The notes: generated from the letters alone by a model not told the origin. A DNA stretch of 64,000 nucleotides from UKL13-2 sp038321965 (GCA_038321965.1 JBBQFL010000019.1:11825-75824); one strand, 5' to 3'. Shown: positions 26,263-35,256, counted from the stretch's first letter. Translations and numbers: made by a program.

Positions 26263-27153
26263 ATGGGTTTTCACCGCTTGATCGCATCCACTACGCTAGT
26301 CTTCGCTTCACTTTGCGCCACCACCGCTTCGTACGCGACCAATTACTCGCTCTGGATAAATGGTCGCAGCAACACCGCGCAAGTCGGTAATTACAACGAC
26401 TTCAGCTATTGGGGCCCCAGTACCACGGCTGCCGGTGTAAACAAAAAGGCGGTGAATTGGGATGGCTACAACAAAATTTCCACGCAAGGCCAAGTGGTGC
26501 GCAATGCGCTGGATTGCTTTTGCACGGGCACCAACTGGTGTTACATCACAGTGCACAGCGCCGGCAACCTGATGCTGGGTTACAACCTGTCGATGTATGG
26601 TGGTAGTTCACGCAGCATCAAGAACGCCGTTGCGGCTTCGGACGGCACCTGTAGTGCGGCCACAGGGGGCGGCACCCAAACCGGCTGGAACATTAAATGG
26701 GTAAACGTCGCTGGCGGCGCAGCTGGCGGATCGGAACTCGCCGATGCCGGTAGCTGGGCGCTGACGGAACCGTTGGTTAGTGATTTGAAAACCTCAACCG
26801 CCCGCGCCATGTACGACCATAACAACACACGTGGCCTGACTTTCTACATGTTCGCTGGCGCCAGGGGCACCCTCTACTCCGGCATTCTCCCCGGCCAGGA
26901 CGATGAAGCAATTGCCTATCATTCCTCTGGCGGCGTTTCCGGCTCCAGCAATGGCAGCTATTGCAACCCCAGCGACTGGTTCTGCTCGGCATTGACTACC
27001 GGCACCGCTGCAAACAGCAACGGCACCACAAAATGGACCAACCATACGGTGCAATTCCGCGACGACAGTGAGGTGTACAATCACTACGCCGCCGGCAACT
27101 GGGCTGGCATCATATCCCGCGCCCGTCTCGACATGGTGAACTACGCACAGTAG
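26263..27153 (+). CDS. Secreted protein with serine hydrolase-like features
   Basis: A 296-residue exported protein with a signal peptide (LIASTTLVFASLCATTASYA). I do not recognise the family by name, but the mature part reads like an alpha/beta hydrolase: a first strand YSLWINGRSNT, a WCYITVHSAGNLMLGY segment resembling the nucleophile elbow (Ser in VHSAG), IKWVNVAGGAAGGSELADAG, LTFYMFAGARG, and an acid/base-rich DDEAIAYHSSGG. At least six cysteines suggest disulfides. GAGGGG (26251-26256) precedes the ATG. It is followed by a terminator and by the choice-of-anchor gene. Enzyme activity is inference. Confidence 0.6.
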   Translation: MGFHRLIASTTLVFASLCATTASYATNYSLWINGRSNTAQVGNYNDFSYWGPSTTAAGVNKKAVNWDGYNKISTQGQVVRNALDCFCTGTNWCYITVHSAGNLMLGYNLSMYGGSSRSIKNAVAASDGTCSAATGGGTQTGWNIKWVNVAGGAAGGSELADAGSWALTEPLVSDLKTSTARAMYDHNNTRGLTFYMFAGARGTLYSGILPGQDDEAIAYHSSGGVSGSSNGSYCNPSDWFCSALTTGTAANSNGTTKWTNHTVQFRDDSEVYNHYAAGNWAGIISRARLDMVNYAQ

Positions 27154-27199
27154 CGAAATTCGATAGTTGCACCGCAAGGTCGCATTTATCTGATACCTG

Positions 27200-27236
27200 A
27201 AACACCCCTCGACCAGTGATGCGTCGCGGGGTGTTT
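27200..27236 (+). terminator. Probable rho-independent terminator
   Basis: Stem AAACACCCC (27200-27208) pairs with GGGGTGTTT (27228-27236); an inner CGAC/GTCG pairing extends it around a 9-nt loop, and TTTT overlaps the end. It lies 46 nt after the secreted hydrolase-like gene and just before the next gene. Confidence 0.7.
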
Positions 27237-27252
27237 TACTTCAAAGGCGCTG

Positions 27253-28602
27253 ATGTCCATGCCCGGAAATTTGAAAACTTTTGCCGCCTCCCGGTCTAGG
27301 TCTGCCGCGTTCGGCCAGCGCCAGCAAGGCCGTTGGTTGCTGGCAATTGTTCCGTTGTTGATTCTGCTCGGATGGCTGTTACTGCGCCCAGCGGCCTCAG
27401 GGCAAGTCGGTGAGTGGCGTGCGAGCGGACCGAACGCGGGCAAAGGTTCAAGCGTCTTTGATCGAGGTCGCGGAAATGGTATGCCGAGCGGCCCAGGTGC
27501 AATGGGCGCCGGCTTGCCGAAGGGTCCGGACCCCGAGGAGTTGGCTATGACCAGTCTCGACCCGCGCGCCCAACATGCGCAATGGGAAAAGCGTCTGGCG
27601 CGCGCGCAGGAGGTGTACGACAACTATCAGCGGACAACCCGCTATCCGTTCGAATCGCGTCCGGCTGACGAGCACGCCGATCAAATGTACCCAAACCAGG
27701 AAATTGTCGAAACGCGCCGCCTGCATCGTCAAGGCGAACTGAGTGCGGCCAAGGTAACTTTGCAGACCTCGCAGGAACGCATTTACGTCGCCGGCAACGA
27801 AACGGTGCTCTTCACGATCGCCGCATTCGACGAAAACAATAATGCGCTTCCGCTAAACGTCAAATTCGCCACCGTCGGTGATCCCCCGCTGGACAACAAA
27901 CCCGCGACGCAAAAACCGGTGTTCGTCGCGTTTAACGATCAAGGCGTTCAAGGGGACCGCATTGCCGCGGACGGCGCTTGGACACTGCAATTCAGCCCGG
28001 CCACGCAGGGATTTCGTAACTTCACGGGGCAGCTGCGCCTCGATATGCGCATTGAAGTTCAGAGCGCCGAAGGCATTCAGGACGGCACTCTCTATTTCGA
28101 TATGTACTACACCCCTAACCCGCCCGCCGTATGGACTGGACAGGTTCGCGAAGCTTTGGAAAACGGGTCGCTGAATCTGTATTTGAAGGTCAATGTTACC
28201 CAGCCCGGACTTTACGTGGCCACTGGCCGTTTTGACGACGCCACCAGCAAACCGATGGTGTTGGCGGTTCACAATGGCGAACTGACGACAGGTCTGCAGG
28301 AAATCCGCTTTCGCGCCTTCGGCAAACTCGTGCGTGATAGCAAAGCGCCACAACCGCTAAAGTTACGCGATGTAGATGGCTTCTTGCTACTGGAAGACGC
28401 CAGCCCTGATCGCGCGTTCATGCCGCGCCTGCCGGGTGCAGTTCATCAAGCCAAGACCTATGCCGTCGAGCAGTTCAGTGATGCCGAATGGCAGAGCGAG
28501 CAACGCGAACGTTACCTGCGCGAGTACTTGAATGATATTGATTTGGCAAAAGCCAAGCTTAAGGAGCTTGATGCGCTAATGAAGCCGCGCAAGTCCGGAT
28601 AG
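27253..28602 (+). CDS. Choice-of-anchor-like membrane-anchored protein
   Basis: A 449-residue protein. It has one membrane helix near the N-terminus (WLLAIVPLLILLGWLLL), then a Gly/Pro-rich linker (GRGNGMPSGPGAMGAGLP), a helical segment (QWEKRLARAQEVYDNYQRT) and beta-rich domains (about 150-380) with Ig-like strands such as VTLQTSQERIYVAGNETVLF and GLYVATGRFDDATSKPMVLA. The pattern resembles proteins annotated choice-of-anchor X, whose role is unknown. The C-terminus is a charged coiled coil (YLNDIDLAKAKLKELDALM). No catalytic motif is visible. It follows the secreted hydrolase-like gene after 99 nt and may function with it. Confidence 0.6.
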   Translation: MSMPGNLKTFAASRSRSAAFGQRQQGRWLLAIVPLLILLGWLLLRPAASGQVGEWRASGPNAGKGSSVFDRGRGNGMPSGPGAMGAGLPKGPDPEELAMTSLDPRAQHAQWEKRLARAQEVYDNYQRTTRYPFESRPADEHADQMYPNQEIVETRRLHRQGELSAAKVTLQTSQERIYVAGNETVLFTIAAFDENNNALPLNVKFATVGDPPLDNKPATQKPVFVAFNDQGVQGDRIAADGAWTLQFSPATQGFRNFTGQLRLDMRIEVQSAEGIQDGTLYFDMYYTPNPPAVWTGQVREALENGSLNLYLKVNVTQPGLYVATGRFDDATSKPMVLAVHNGELTTGLQEIRFRAFGKLVRDSKAPQPLKLRDVDGFLLLEDASPDRAFMPRLPGAVHQAKTYAVEQFSDAEWQSEQRERYLREYLNDIDLAKAKLKELDALMKPRKSG

Positions 28603-28677
28603 TGCGTTTGCGCGGATGTTGTCAGGTGCCGTCGATGATGGCGTTTCCCGGCAAATGTATGCAATTGCTGTGTCGAG

Positions 28678-29505
28678 CTATTCATTGCGCTCAACCCGCG
28701 TACCAGACTGCGCGAACACCCAAGTCGCGGCCACGCCCACGGACAGGTTGCTTCGCCGCTCTACCAGCGGACTCGATTCGAATGCCGCGCGATTGAGTAC
28801 ATCGTACTTGACAAACCCGGCCACCCAGATCGGCGCGAAGCGCCGAGAAATAGCGACGATGAACTGAGCGCCTGAATAGCCTCCCGGTGCGCGATAGGCC
28901 GACCGGCCCGGCTTTGTATATGCGGGAGCAACTCCGTAAAAATGATCGTGGTACTTGCCGTCTGCAAACAGCACGCCGGCTACCAGCCCTAGCCGCCATC
29001 CCTGAAACGCTTTCACGTCGAGGTTGAGATTGGGATTGGTAAGCACGCCAGCGTTGTGAATCGACCGAAAATCGCTGGCGATGACCGCGCGCAACGGCAA
29101 CCTGAGCGTAACTTTCGAATGCCCGAATTCAGCCAGCGCGATGTTTAATGAAGGACCTATTTCAAGGCTCGGATCGAGGTCAGGCATGCCCTCGCGGACA
29201 GGATTGCCGTCGCCGCGAATTGGCACTGAACCATTGATTGAAATATCGAGTTCGGCGCGCTCGCTCTTGAACAGCAATCCGCGTACCTTTTCCCGGTCGA
29301 TCTGGAAAATATCACCGCGGTAGATAAAGACCGGCACGGGCAACAGGTAATTGCGTCGATGCGCTGCACCGCGATAGTCCGGGAAACTAATGGCTGCCAC
29401 GCCAGCTCCAGCTTCCCAGAGCGGGAGTGACTCCGCCCTGGCAAGAGCCGCATGGGTAAAAATGCAAACGGCAGCGCAGGCGAACGGTCGGTGTGGGTAA
29501 CTCAT
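28678..29505 (-). CDS. MipA/OmpV family outer-membrane protein
   Basis: A 275-residue outer-membrane beta-barrel protein with a signal peptide (ACAAVCIFTHAALARA). Family motifs are GAGVAAISFPDYRGAAHRRNYLLPVPVFIYRGD near the N-terminus (seen as GVAAISFPDYRGA and YLLPVPVFIYRGD) and alternating strands ending in VGVAATWVFAQSGTRVERNE, although the C-terminus is not an aromatic residue. MipA links lytic transglycosylase and penicillin-binding proteins in E. coli; OmpV-type members are porin-like. It lies 99 nt downstream of the PPi-phosphofructokinase gene on the same strand. Confidence 0.88.
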   Translation of the reverse strand: MSYPHRPFACAAVCIFTHAALARAESLPLWEAGAGVAAISFPDYRGAAHRRNYLLPVPVFIYRGDIFQIDREKVRGLLFKSERAELDISINGSVPIRGDGNPVREGMPDLDPSLEIGPSLNIALAEFGHSKVTLRLPLRAVIASDFRSIHNAGVLTNPNLNLDVKAFQGWRLGLVAGVLFADGKYHDHFYGVAPAYTKPGRSAYRAPGGYSGAQFIVAISRRFAPIWVAGFVKYDVLNRAAFESSPLVERRSNLSVGVAATWVFAQSGTRVERNE

Positions 29506-29604
29506 AGGCTTTTACCTGACACGAGAAGCCCGGGTGACCGCTCTGATTCTGCTTGAGTTCACTGTCGCCTAAATTACTCGACCCGAGGCAGCGCAACCAC
29601 CGAG

Positions 29605-30876
29605 CTACAGCGAAAACGCCGCCAACTTCTTCTTCACCGCCACATTTTTCAACGTGACATACGTTGGCAACCCACCCGCATACGGCGGATATGCTTCGCC
29701 CTCAATCAGTGGTTGCAAATAGTTGCGGCATTTCTGTGTAATGTGAAAGCCATCCGCCGTGATGAAATCGCGTGGCATTTTCTTTTCCTGATTCGCGACC
29801 TCCGATAGCGGCGCAGGAATAATTTTCCAATCGTAAGGCTTGGTCTTGACGCGCCTAATGGCGGGCATGACACCATTCATACCTTGCACGGCATACTCGA
29901 CTGCAGCCTTGCCAACCGCATAGCTCTGCAGCACATCGGTCTTGGAGGCAATGTGGCGCGCGGCACGTTGCAGATAGTCGGCGACCGCCCAGTGATTTTT
30001 CAGCTTCAATTCGCGCTTGACCATGTCGGCGATGAAGGGCGCAACGCCGCCCAGTTGAGCATGCCCGAATGCGTCTACCAAACCGGATTCGGAGACGAAT
30101 TTTCCATTTGTATTGCGAATGCCCTCAGACACACCGATGGCACAAAAGCCGACCTTTTTCACGCATGCATCCACGCGAGCGAGGAATTTTTCCGGCTCAA
30201 AGGCAATTTCGGGAAACAGCAAAATTTGTGGCGCGTCGCCGGTTTTGTCGGCGGCGAGTCCACACGCGGCCGTAATCCAGCCAGCATGACGGCCCATCAC
30301 TTCGAGCACGAAAACCTTTGTGGAGGTGCGCGCCATCGAGACCACGTCCAGCCCTGCTTCGCGCATGCTTACTGCAACGTACTTGGCGACCGACCCGAAG
30401 CCGGGTGAACAGTCGGTAATGGGTAGATCGTTGTCCACCGTTTTTGGCACATGAACGGCGATAAGCGGATAACCCATCGATTCACTAAGCTGGGAAATTT
30501 TTAGACAGGTATCGGCCGAGTCGCCGCCGCCGTTGTAGAAAAAGTAGCCGATGTTGTGTGCCTTGAAGACTTCGATCAGGCGCTCATATTCGCGGCGATT
30601 GGTTTCGAGGCTCTTGAGCTTGTAGCGGCAGGAGCCGAACGCACCTGCCGGCGTGTGTCCCAGCGCTTTGATATTGGCGGCCGACTCTTTGCTGGTGTCG
30701 ATCAAATCCTCAGTCAGTGCACCGATAATTCCATTGCGCCCCGCGTAGACCTTGCCGATCTTCTTCGGAAATTTCCGTGCCGTTTCAATTACGCCTTGCG
30801 CAGAAATATTGATGACTGCCGTCACACCGCCGGATTGTGCGTAGAAGGCATTGCGTACCAATCCATCTGTCTTCAT
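29605..30876 (-). CDS. pfp: Pyrophosphate-dependent 6-phosphofructokinase
   Basis: A 423-residue cytosolic glycolytic enzyme that reversibly phosphorylates fructose 6-phosphate using PPi rather than ATP. The substrate motif PKTVDNDLP has Lys where ATP enzymes have Gly (PGTIDND), the hallmark of PPi use; the nucleotide-site motif reads NGGGDSADT instead of GGDGS. MGRHAGWITA and VSEGIRNTNG are also present. ATG 30876 is chosen because GGAAAGG lies 5 nt upstream; a TTG precedes it. It follows adk by 15 nt. With the H+-pyrophosphatase at 22.7 kb it indicates pyrophosphate as an energy carrier. Confidence 0.94.
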   Translation of the reverse strand: MKTDGLVRNAFYAQSGGVTAVINISAQGVIETARKFPKKIGKVYAGRNGIIGALTEDLIDTSKESAANIKALGHTPAGAFGSCRYKLKSLETNRREYERLIEVFKAHNIGYFFYNGGGDSADTCLKISQLSESMGYPLIAVHVPKTVDNDLPITDCSPGFGSVAKYVAVSMREAGLDVVSMARTSTKVFVLEVMGRHAGWITAACGLAADKTGDAPQILLFPEIAFEPEKFLARVDACVKKVGFCAIGVSEGIRNTNGKFVSESGLVDAFGHAQLGGVAPFIADMVKRELKLKNHWAVADYLQRAARHIASKTDVLQSYAVGKAAVEYAVQGMNGVMPAIRRVKTKPYDWKIIPAPLSEVANQEKKMPRDFITADGFHITQKCRNYLQPLIEGEAYPPYAGGLPTYVTLKNVAVKKKLAAFSL

Positions 30877-30891
30877 CAAAACCTTTCCTGG

Positions 30892-31548
30892 CTACGCCAC
30901 GAGCGCAGCAAAAATACGGTCTCTGATTTCTTCTACTTTGCCTACACCGGCCACACGCACGTAGCGCGGCGCGCCGGTGACACCGGATTTGGCCCAGTTG
31001 CCGTAGTAATCAATGAGTGGTTTGGTTTGCTCGTGATACACCGCGAGCCGCTTCTTGACTGTTACTTCTTTGTCGTCGTCGCGCTGAATCAAATCTTCGC
31101 CCGATACATCATCCTTGCCGGCGACTTTGGGTGGATTGAATTTGACGTGGTAGGTGCGACCGGAACCTGGGTGCGTGCGTCGGCCCGACATGCGCTCGAC
31201 GATTTCACCATCATCAACGGCAATCTCAACCACGTAGTCAAGCTCCACGCCCGCCAATTTCATGGCGTCGGCCTGAGGAATCGTGCGGGGGAAACCGTCG
31301 AACAGGAAACCCCTGGCGCAATCGGCTTCCCGGATTCTCTCTTTGACTAGTCCGATGATGATCTCGTCCGACACCAGCGCCCCTGAATCCATGACTTTTT
31401 TCGCGGCAATGCCCATGGGTGAGCCGACCTTTACTGCCGCGCGCAACATATCGCCGGTAGAAATCTGTGGGATGCCAAATTTCTCCTTGATAAAAGTCGC
31501 TTGCGTGCCTTTGCCCGCACCCGGGCCCCCCAACAGAATCAGCCGCAT
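30892..31548 (-). CDS. adk: Adenylate kinase
   Basis: A 218-residue enzyme interconverting ATP+AMP and 2 ADP. P-loop GGPGAGKGTQA is at 7-17; STGDMLRAAVK and GFLFDGFPRT are the AMP-site motifs; the long LID region has RRTHPGSGRTYHVKFNPP without a zinc-binding Cys4, and DLIQRDDD follows. The length is that of the long bacterial type. It lies between kdsB and pfp in a conserved betaproteobacterial order. Confidence 0.98.
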   Translation of the reverse strand: MRLILLGGPGAGKGTQATFIKEKFGIPQISTGDMLRAAVKVGSPMGIAAKKVMDSGALVSDEIIIGLVKERIREADCARGFLFDGFPRTIPQADAMKLAGVELDYVVEIAVDDGEIVERMSGRRTHPGSGRTYHVKFNPPKVAGKDDVSGEDLIQRDDDKEVTVKKRLAVYHEQTKPLIDYYGNWAKSGVTGAPRYVRVAGVGKVEEIRDRIFAALVA

Positions 31549-31584
31549 GTCTACTCCCCAAGGTTGTTATTTTGAGCGTTCATT

Positions 31585-32355
31585 TTAACGGGAATTGCTG
31601 AACAGTCTTCGTACCCTTTGCAGGTCTTCGGGCGTATCGACGCCTGGGGCCAGCGACCCTTGCCAATGATGCACGGCGATCGCGAATCCGTGAAACATTG
31701 CACGCAATTGCTCCAGCGCTTCGACCTCCTCTGTAGGCGCTGGCGCCAGCGTCGCGTAACGTTTCAAAAACGATGCACGATAAGCGTAGATGCCGATGTG
31801 ACGCAACGCCGGGAAATTCTCTGGTAATGTTGCCGTTGACTTTAGGAATGCGTCGCGCGCGTAGGGGATTGGTGCACGACTGAAATAGTGCGCTAGGCCG
31901 GCAGAATCGCAAACAACCTTTACGACGTTCGGATTGAAAAACTCTTCCGCGTTCGAGATTGTATGTGCAGCAGTTGCGATGGCTACTTCTGGCCTTGCTG
32001 CCAGCGTTTCGGCCACTATTGCGATCAGCTGCGGATCGATCAGTGGCTCATCGCCTTGCACATTCACCACGATGGCGTCATCTGCGAGCGCCAAGTATGC
32101 AGCGACTTCAGAAATGCGGTCGGTGCCCTGCGCATGGTCTGCTCGTGTCATCAACGCGAAGTATCCGTGTAGTTCTGCAGCCTCCTTTACATCGGCATGA
32201 TCCGTTGCAATCACTACGCATTGTGCCCCGGACTTTCGTGCCTGGTCGGCCACACGCACCACCATCGGCTTACCCGCAATATCGGCCAGCGGCTTTCCCG
32301 GCAGACGGGTGGAGCCAAAGCGGGCCGGTATGACGGCGACAAACTCAATGCCCAC
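31585..32355 (-). CDS. kdsB: 3-deoxy-manno-octulosonate cytidylyltransferase
   Basis: A 256-residue cytosolic enzyme that activates Kdo as CMP-Kdo for lipopolysaccharide inner core synthesis. Motifs: VIPARFGSTRLPGKPL (nucleotide binding), RADHAQGTDRISE, VVNVQGDEPLIDP, YFSRAPIPYARDA and HIGIYAYRASFLKRY. The start is GTG with AAGGAA 5 nt upstream. It follows the trm112-like gene and precedes adk. Confidence 0.97.
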   Translation of the reverse strand: MGIEFVAVIPARFGSTRLPGKPLADIAGKPMVVRVADQARKSGAQCVVIATDHADVKEAAELHGYFALMTRADHAQGTDRISEVAAYLALADDAIVVNVQGDEPLIDPQLIAIVAETLAARPEVAIATAAHTISNAEEFFNPNVVKVVCDSAGLAHYFSRAPIPYARDAFLKSTATLPENFPALRHIGIYAYRASFLKRYATLAPAPTEEVEALEQLRAMFHGFAIAVHHWQGSLAPGVDTPEDLQRVRRLFSNSR

Positions 32356-32385
32356 AAGTTTCCTTCGCTGCCAGCACAGCGACAG

Positions 32386-32574
32386 CTACCCGCGCACCTC
32401 TTCCGCTTTTAGCTCCCTTGCCTCATCGGCCAGCATGACCGGGATACCATCGCGGATGGGGTAGGCCAATCGAGCTGAGTAAGAGATAAGCTCGGACTTG
32501 TCGGTCGACATGGTCAATGGTCCCTTTGTAACCGGACAAACAAGAATTTCGAGGAGCTTTGGATCGAGCGACAT
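32386..32574 (-). CDS. Trm112 family protein
   Basis: A 62-residue YcaR/DUF343-like protein, related to eukaryotic Trm112, the zinc-finger activator of methyltransferases. It shows LLEILVCPVTKGPL with one Cys, SARLAYPIRDGIPVM and the acidic C-terminal EARELKAEE; the second cysteine pair of zinc-binding members is absent. It lies between lpxK (10 nt upstream) and kdsB (30 nt downstream), the usual place in proteobacteria. Its bacterial role is not established. Confidence 0.92.
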   Translation of the reverse strand: MSLDPKLLEILVCPVTKGPLTMSTDKSELISYSARLAYPIRDGIPVMLADEARELKAEEVRG

Positions 32575-32584
32575 GGTTTGGCTT

Positions 32585-33613
32585 TCAGTGGAAAAGTTTC
32601 TTCGTCACGAATTCAAAAAATTCTTCCGGCAACACGGCATCCACACGCATAAACCACATTCGATCGTCAGCGAACGAGCCACATTTTACCGCGTCTTTTT
32701 CCGTCATCAGTATTATCCCCGCATGTGGTCCAGGCATGTCTTGGGCAGAATATTTGTGGTGATCCGGAAACGCTTGTGATCCGGTCAACACAAATCCCAA
32801 TGCGCGGAGGTGGGAAAAAAAACGCTGTGGATGGCCGGTGCCCGCCAGTGCATGAATTCGGTTTTCTTGAAATTCAGTCAACGCTTCGTCCACTTGCAAT
32901 CGGCACTGTGTTTTGACATTGATGAACATCTCATTTGCCAACTCCATGTGAAATGTCGGTGGCGAGCAGGAAATCGACATTGCGCTCTTGTTGCTCTGGC
33001 CATTCATGACGATGGCATCGATTGAGTTCAAGCGCGACGGCGGCTCGCGAAGCGGTCCAGCAGGAAGCATGGCGCCGTTGCCGAGACCGCGCGCGCCATC
33101 GATGACGCAGATTTCAATATCACGCTGTAGGGCATAGTGTTGCAGACCGTCATCGCTGACGATCGCGTTGACTTGCGGGTATTTAAGCAACAGCTGTTCT
33201 ACCGCTTTGAAACGGTCACCGCAGGCGAACACGGGAACACCAGACCGGTTGGCGAGCAAACTTGCTTCATCGCTCATCAAAGCGCCAGTTTCGCTTCCAG
33301 GCATGATTTGGACCGCATCTTTGCCTGCCCAGCTGGCTTCGCGTTGATAACCCCGCGTCACAATTCCGCAGTGCAGCCCTCGCTCTTTTAGCGCTGCCGC
33401 CAACGCCAGTACCAGCGGCGTCTTGCCGGTACCGCCGACGGTGATATTACCAACCACGATTACAGGGACGCCGACAACGTGCGACTTCAGCAGGCCCGAA
33501 CTAAACGCACCGCGACGAATGCCCACCAGCAATCTGAACAGCCACGAAACCGGCCTGAGCAGAATTTGCCAGGCACTGCTACGTTGCCACTCACTGGTAA
33601 GCCACGCTTCCAT
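32585..33613 (-). CDS. lpxK: Tetraacyldisaccharide 4'-kinase
   Basis: A 342-residue membrane-associated kinase that phosphorylates lipid A disaccharide to lipid IVA. An N-terminal membrane-binding helix (LLRPVSWLFRLLVGIRRG) is followed by the P-loop VGNITVGGTGKTPLV, IVTRGYQR, SDEASLLA, VSDDGLQHY with the catalytic DDG, and GARGLGNGAMLPAGPLREP. ATG 33613 is used; a TTG five codons upstream is an alternative and neither has a clear ribosome-binding site. It follows exbD by 30 nt. Confidence 0.96.
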   Translation of the reverse strand: MEAWLTSEWQRSSAWQILLRPVSWLFRLLVGIRRGAFSSGLLKSHVVGVPVIVVGNITVGGTGKTPLVLALAAALKERGLHCGIVTRGYQREASWAGKDAVQIMPGSETGALMSDEASLLANRSGVPVFACGDRFKAVEQLLLKYPQVNAIVSDDGLQHYALQRDIEICVIDGARGLGNGAMLPAGPLREPPSRLNSIDAIVMNGQSNKSAMSISCSPPTFHMELANEMFINVKTQCRLQVDEALTEFQENRIHALAGTGHPQRFFSHLRALGFVLTGSQAFPDHHKYSAQDMPGPHAGIILMTEKDAVKCGSFADDRMWFMRVDAVLPEEFFEFVTKKLFH

Positions 33614-33643
33614 TTGGGAAATGGGCAAAAAAAGGGCAGCCCG

Positions 33644-34075
33644 CTATTTGCCGGCGGCTTTTGCCTGTGTGGTGAATGAAATCTTGGTGAACCCGACGAG
33701 CCGTGCGGCTTCCATGATGTTGACGACAGCCTGATGCGTGGCACCGGCATCGGCGCCAATGGCGATGACGGGATCTTTCATGCTCGCCGTCGCTGCAGTT
33801 TCGCGCAAGACATTTGAAAACGCTTCAACACTGTTAAATATGACCGGCGTGTTGTTGACTGAATACTTGCCGCCGTTATCCACACCGATATTGATAACCT
33901 GTGGCCGGTCTGGCGCCTTTTCGGCGCTGGCTTCAGGCAAATTTATTTGCAATTCGGCGTACTTGGAATACGTCGTCGTCACCATCAGAAAGATGAGAAT
34001 GACCAGCAGCAGATCTATTAGCGGGATGAAGTTAATTTCAGGCTCTTCACGCTTTCTGCCCCTCTTGAAATTCAC
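33644..34075 (-). CDS. exbD: ExbD/TolR family biopolymer transport protein
   Basis: A 143-residue inner-membrane protein with one helix (FIPLIDLLLVILIFLMVTTT) holding the functionally essential Asp of LIDLLLV, preceded by a basic cytosolic N-terminus (NFKRGRKREEPE) and followed by the periplasmic domain (LPEASAEKAPDRPQVINIGV, then VVNIMEAARLVGFTKISFTT). It forms the proton-driven motor with ExbB to energise TonB. It overlaps the exbB stop by 4 nt. Confidence 0.95.
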   Translation of the reverse strand: MNFKRGRKREEPEINFIPLIDLLLVILIFLMVTTTYSKYAELQINLPEASAEKAPDRPQVINIGVDNGGKYSVNNTPVIFNSVEAFSNVLRETAATASMKDPVIAIGADAGATHQAVVNIMEAARLVGFTKISFTTQAKAAGK

Positions 34076-34677
34076 GCGCGATCACCGTGAAGTGTCTCCA
34101 CCAAACGAATACCTTGCTGCTCCATGTCGACAACCATTACGTCAACTTTGCTGCGAAAGTGACGGTAAAAGATCAGCGCTGGGATCGCGACGGCAATGCC
34201 ACCGGCCGTGTTGTATAGGGCAACAGAAATACCGTGCGCCAATTGCGCCGGGTTGGCGCCCTGCGTGCCTGACGCACCAAAGATGTCGATCATCCCGATC
34301 ACCGTACCAAATAGCCCCAGCAATGGCGCGACGGTTGCGATCGTACCAAGGCCATTCAAGAAGCGCTCCATATCCACCATCACCGCGCGGCCCGCTTCTT
34401 CCATCGACTCCTTCATTACGTCACGCGAACTCTTGACATTGGCGATACCCGCTGCAAAGACACGTCCGAGCAATGAATTGTCGTTCAGTTTGGTAACAAG
34501 CTCCGGCGTGGCGCCGGCAGCGCGAAAGGCCTGGATGGTATCCTGAAATAAATTCGGCGGTAGTACTGAGCTACGCCGCAGCGTCCAGAATCGTTCACCA
34601 ATAATGGCCAGGCAGATTACGGAACAAAGTACGATAAACCAGATGGGCCAGCCTGCGGCCTGAATGATTGAAAGCAA
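34072..34677 (-). CDS. exbB: ExbB/TolQ/MotA family proton channel protein
   Basis: A 201-residue inner-membrane protein with three helices (IIQAAGWPIWFIVLCSVIC, then LGTIATVAPLLGLFGTVIGM, then ISVALYNTAGGIAVAIPALI). The conserved threonines and TAPLLGLFGT-like motif match ExbB. I chose the TTG at 34677 because AGGGAG lies 5 nt upstream and the family starts at LLSIIQAAGWP; the ATG 14 codons earlier lacks such support. It heads exbB-exbD-lpxK-trm112-kdsB-adk-pfp. A TonB-like protein is at 25.3 kb. Confidence 0.93.
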   Translation of the reverse strand: MLSIIQAAGWPIWFIVLCSVICLAIIGERFWTLRRSSVLPPNLFQDTIQAFRAAGATPELVTKLNDNSLLGRVFAAGIANVKSSRDVMKESMEEAGRAVMVDMERFLNGLGTIATVAPLLGLFGTVIGMIDIFGASGTQGANPAQLAHGISVALYNTAGGIAVAIPALIFYRHFRSKVDVMVVDMEQQGIRLVETLHGDRA

Positions 34678-35256
34678 ACGAAACTCCCTGCTTTTACGTT
34701 GATGATTTGGGGATGACACTTACCACCGGGTGTAAGCGAATTCGTCCAATGTGCCCGCACTTTAGCCTAAGCAATACCGGTCTTACAAGCGGCGCTTGCA
34801 GTCTACACCACGCAAAACCGGATCGCATGGGAAGTACATTTTGGTGGTGTCATTGGCGCGAAAAACGGCTAAAAACACTGAAAATTATCGCAAAGATTTT
34901 TTGTAAACAGTCATGCGGCGCGTTTTCACGGCAATGCTCCGAACCACGCTAACGGCGAGTATTGACGCGGCGTCTACTCAAACCTCCGCGCCGGCAAAGG
35001 CTAATTGACGCATTTCGTGATTTCATCCACAAAGCTTGTGGATAACTCTGTGTGTTGACCATGATGAGTGATGCTAAGTCATGAAACTGTAACGCTTTTT
35101 TCTCGACCGCTCAAAAAATGCACTTTGATAACTTGAGTATTTTCAATAACTTATGAAAACTCCCCCATTGGCAGCGCGACGCCGCGGGATGATGTGTGGC
35201 GGGCCCTGCGGAGATCATGGTTCACACTCGATGAGTCGCGATGGTAGCATCGCGCC
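34678..35256. other. Divergent exbB/xseA intergenic region
   Basis: A 579-nt gap with no supported gene. It must contain the promoters of exbB (minus) and xseA (plus); I could not fix either from hexamers alone. It holds a face-to-face pair of DnaA-box-like sites, listed separately, and an AT-rich stretch at about 35090-35155. Confidence 0.5.
35023..35045. promoter_or_regulatory. Pair of inverted DnaA-box-like sites
   Basis: TCATCCACA (35023-35031; one mismatch to the DnaA box TTATCCACA) faces TGTGGATAA (35037-35045; perfect box on the minus strand). The inner arms ATCCACAA and TTGTGGAT form an 8-bp inverted repeat with a 3-nt spacer. This could bind DnaA or another dimeric regulator of exbB or xseA. 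Confidence 0.55.
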
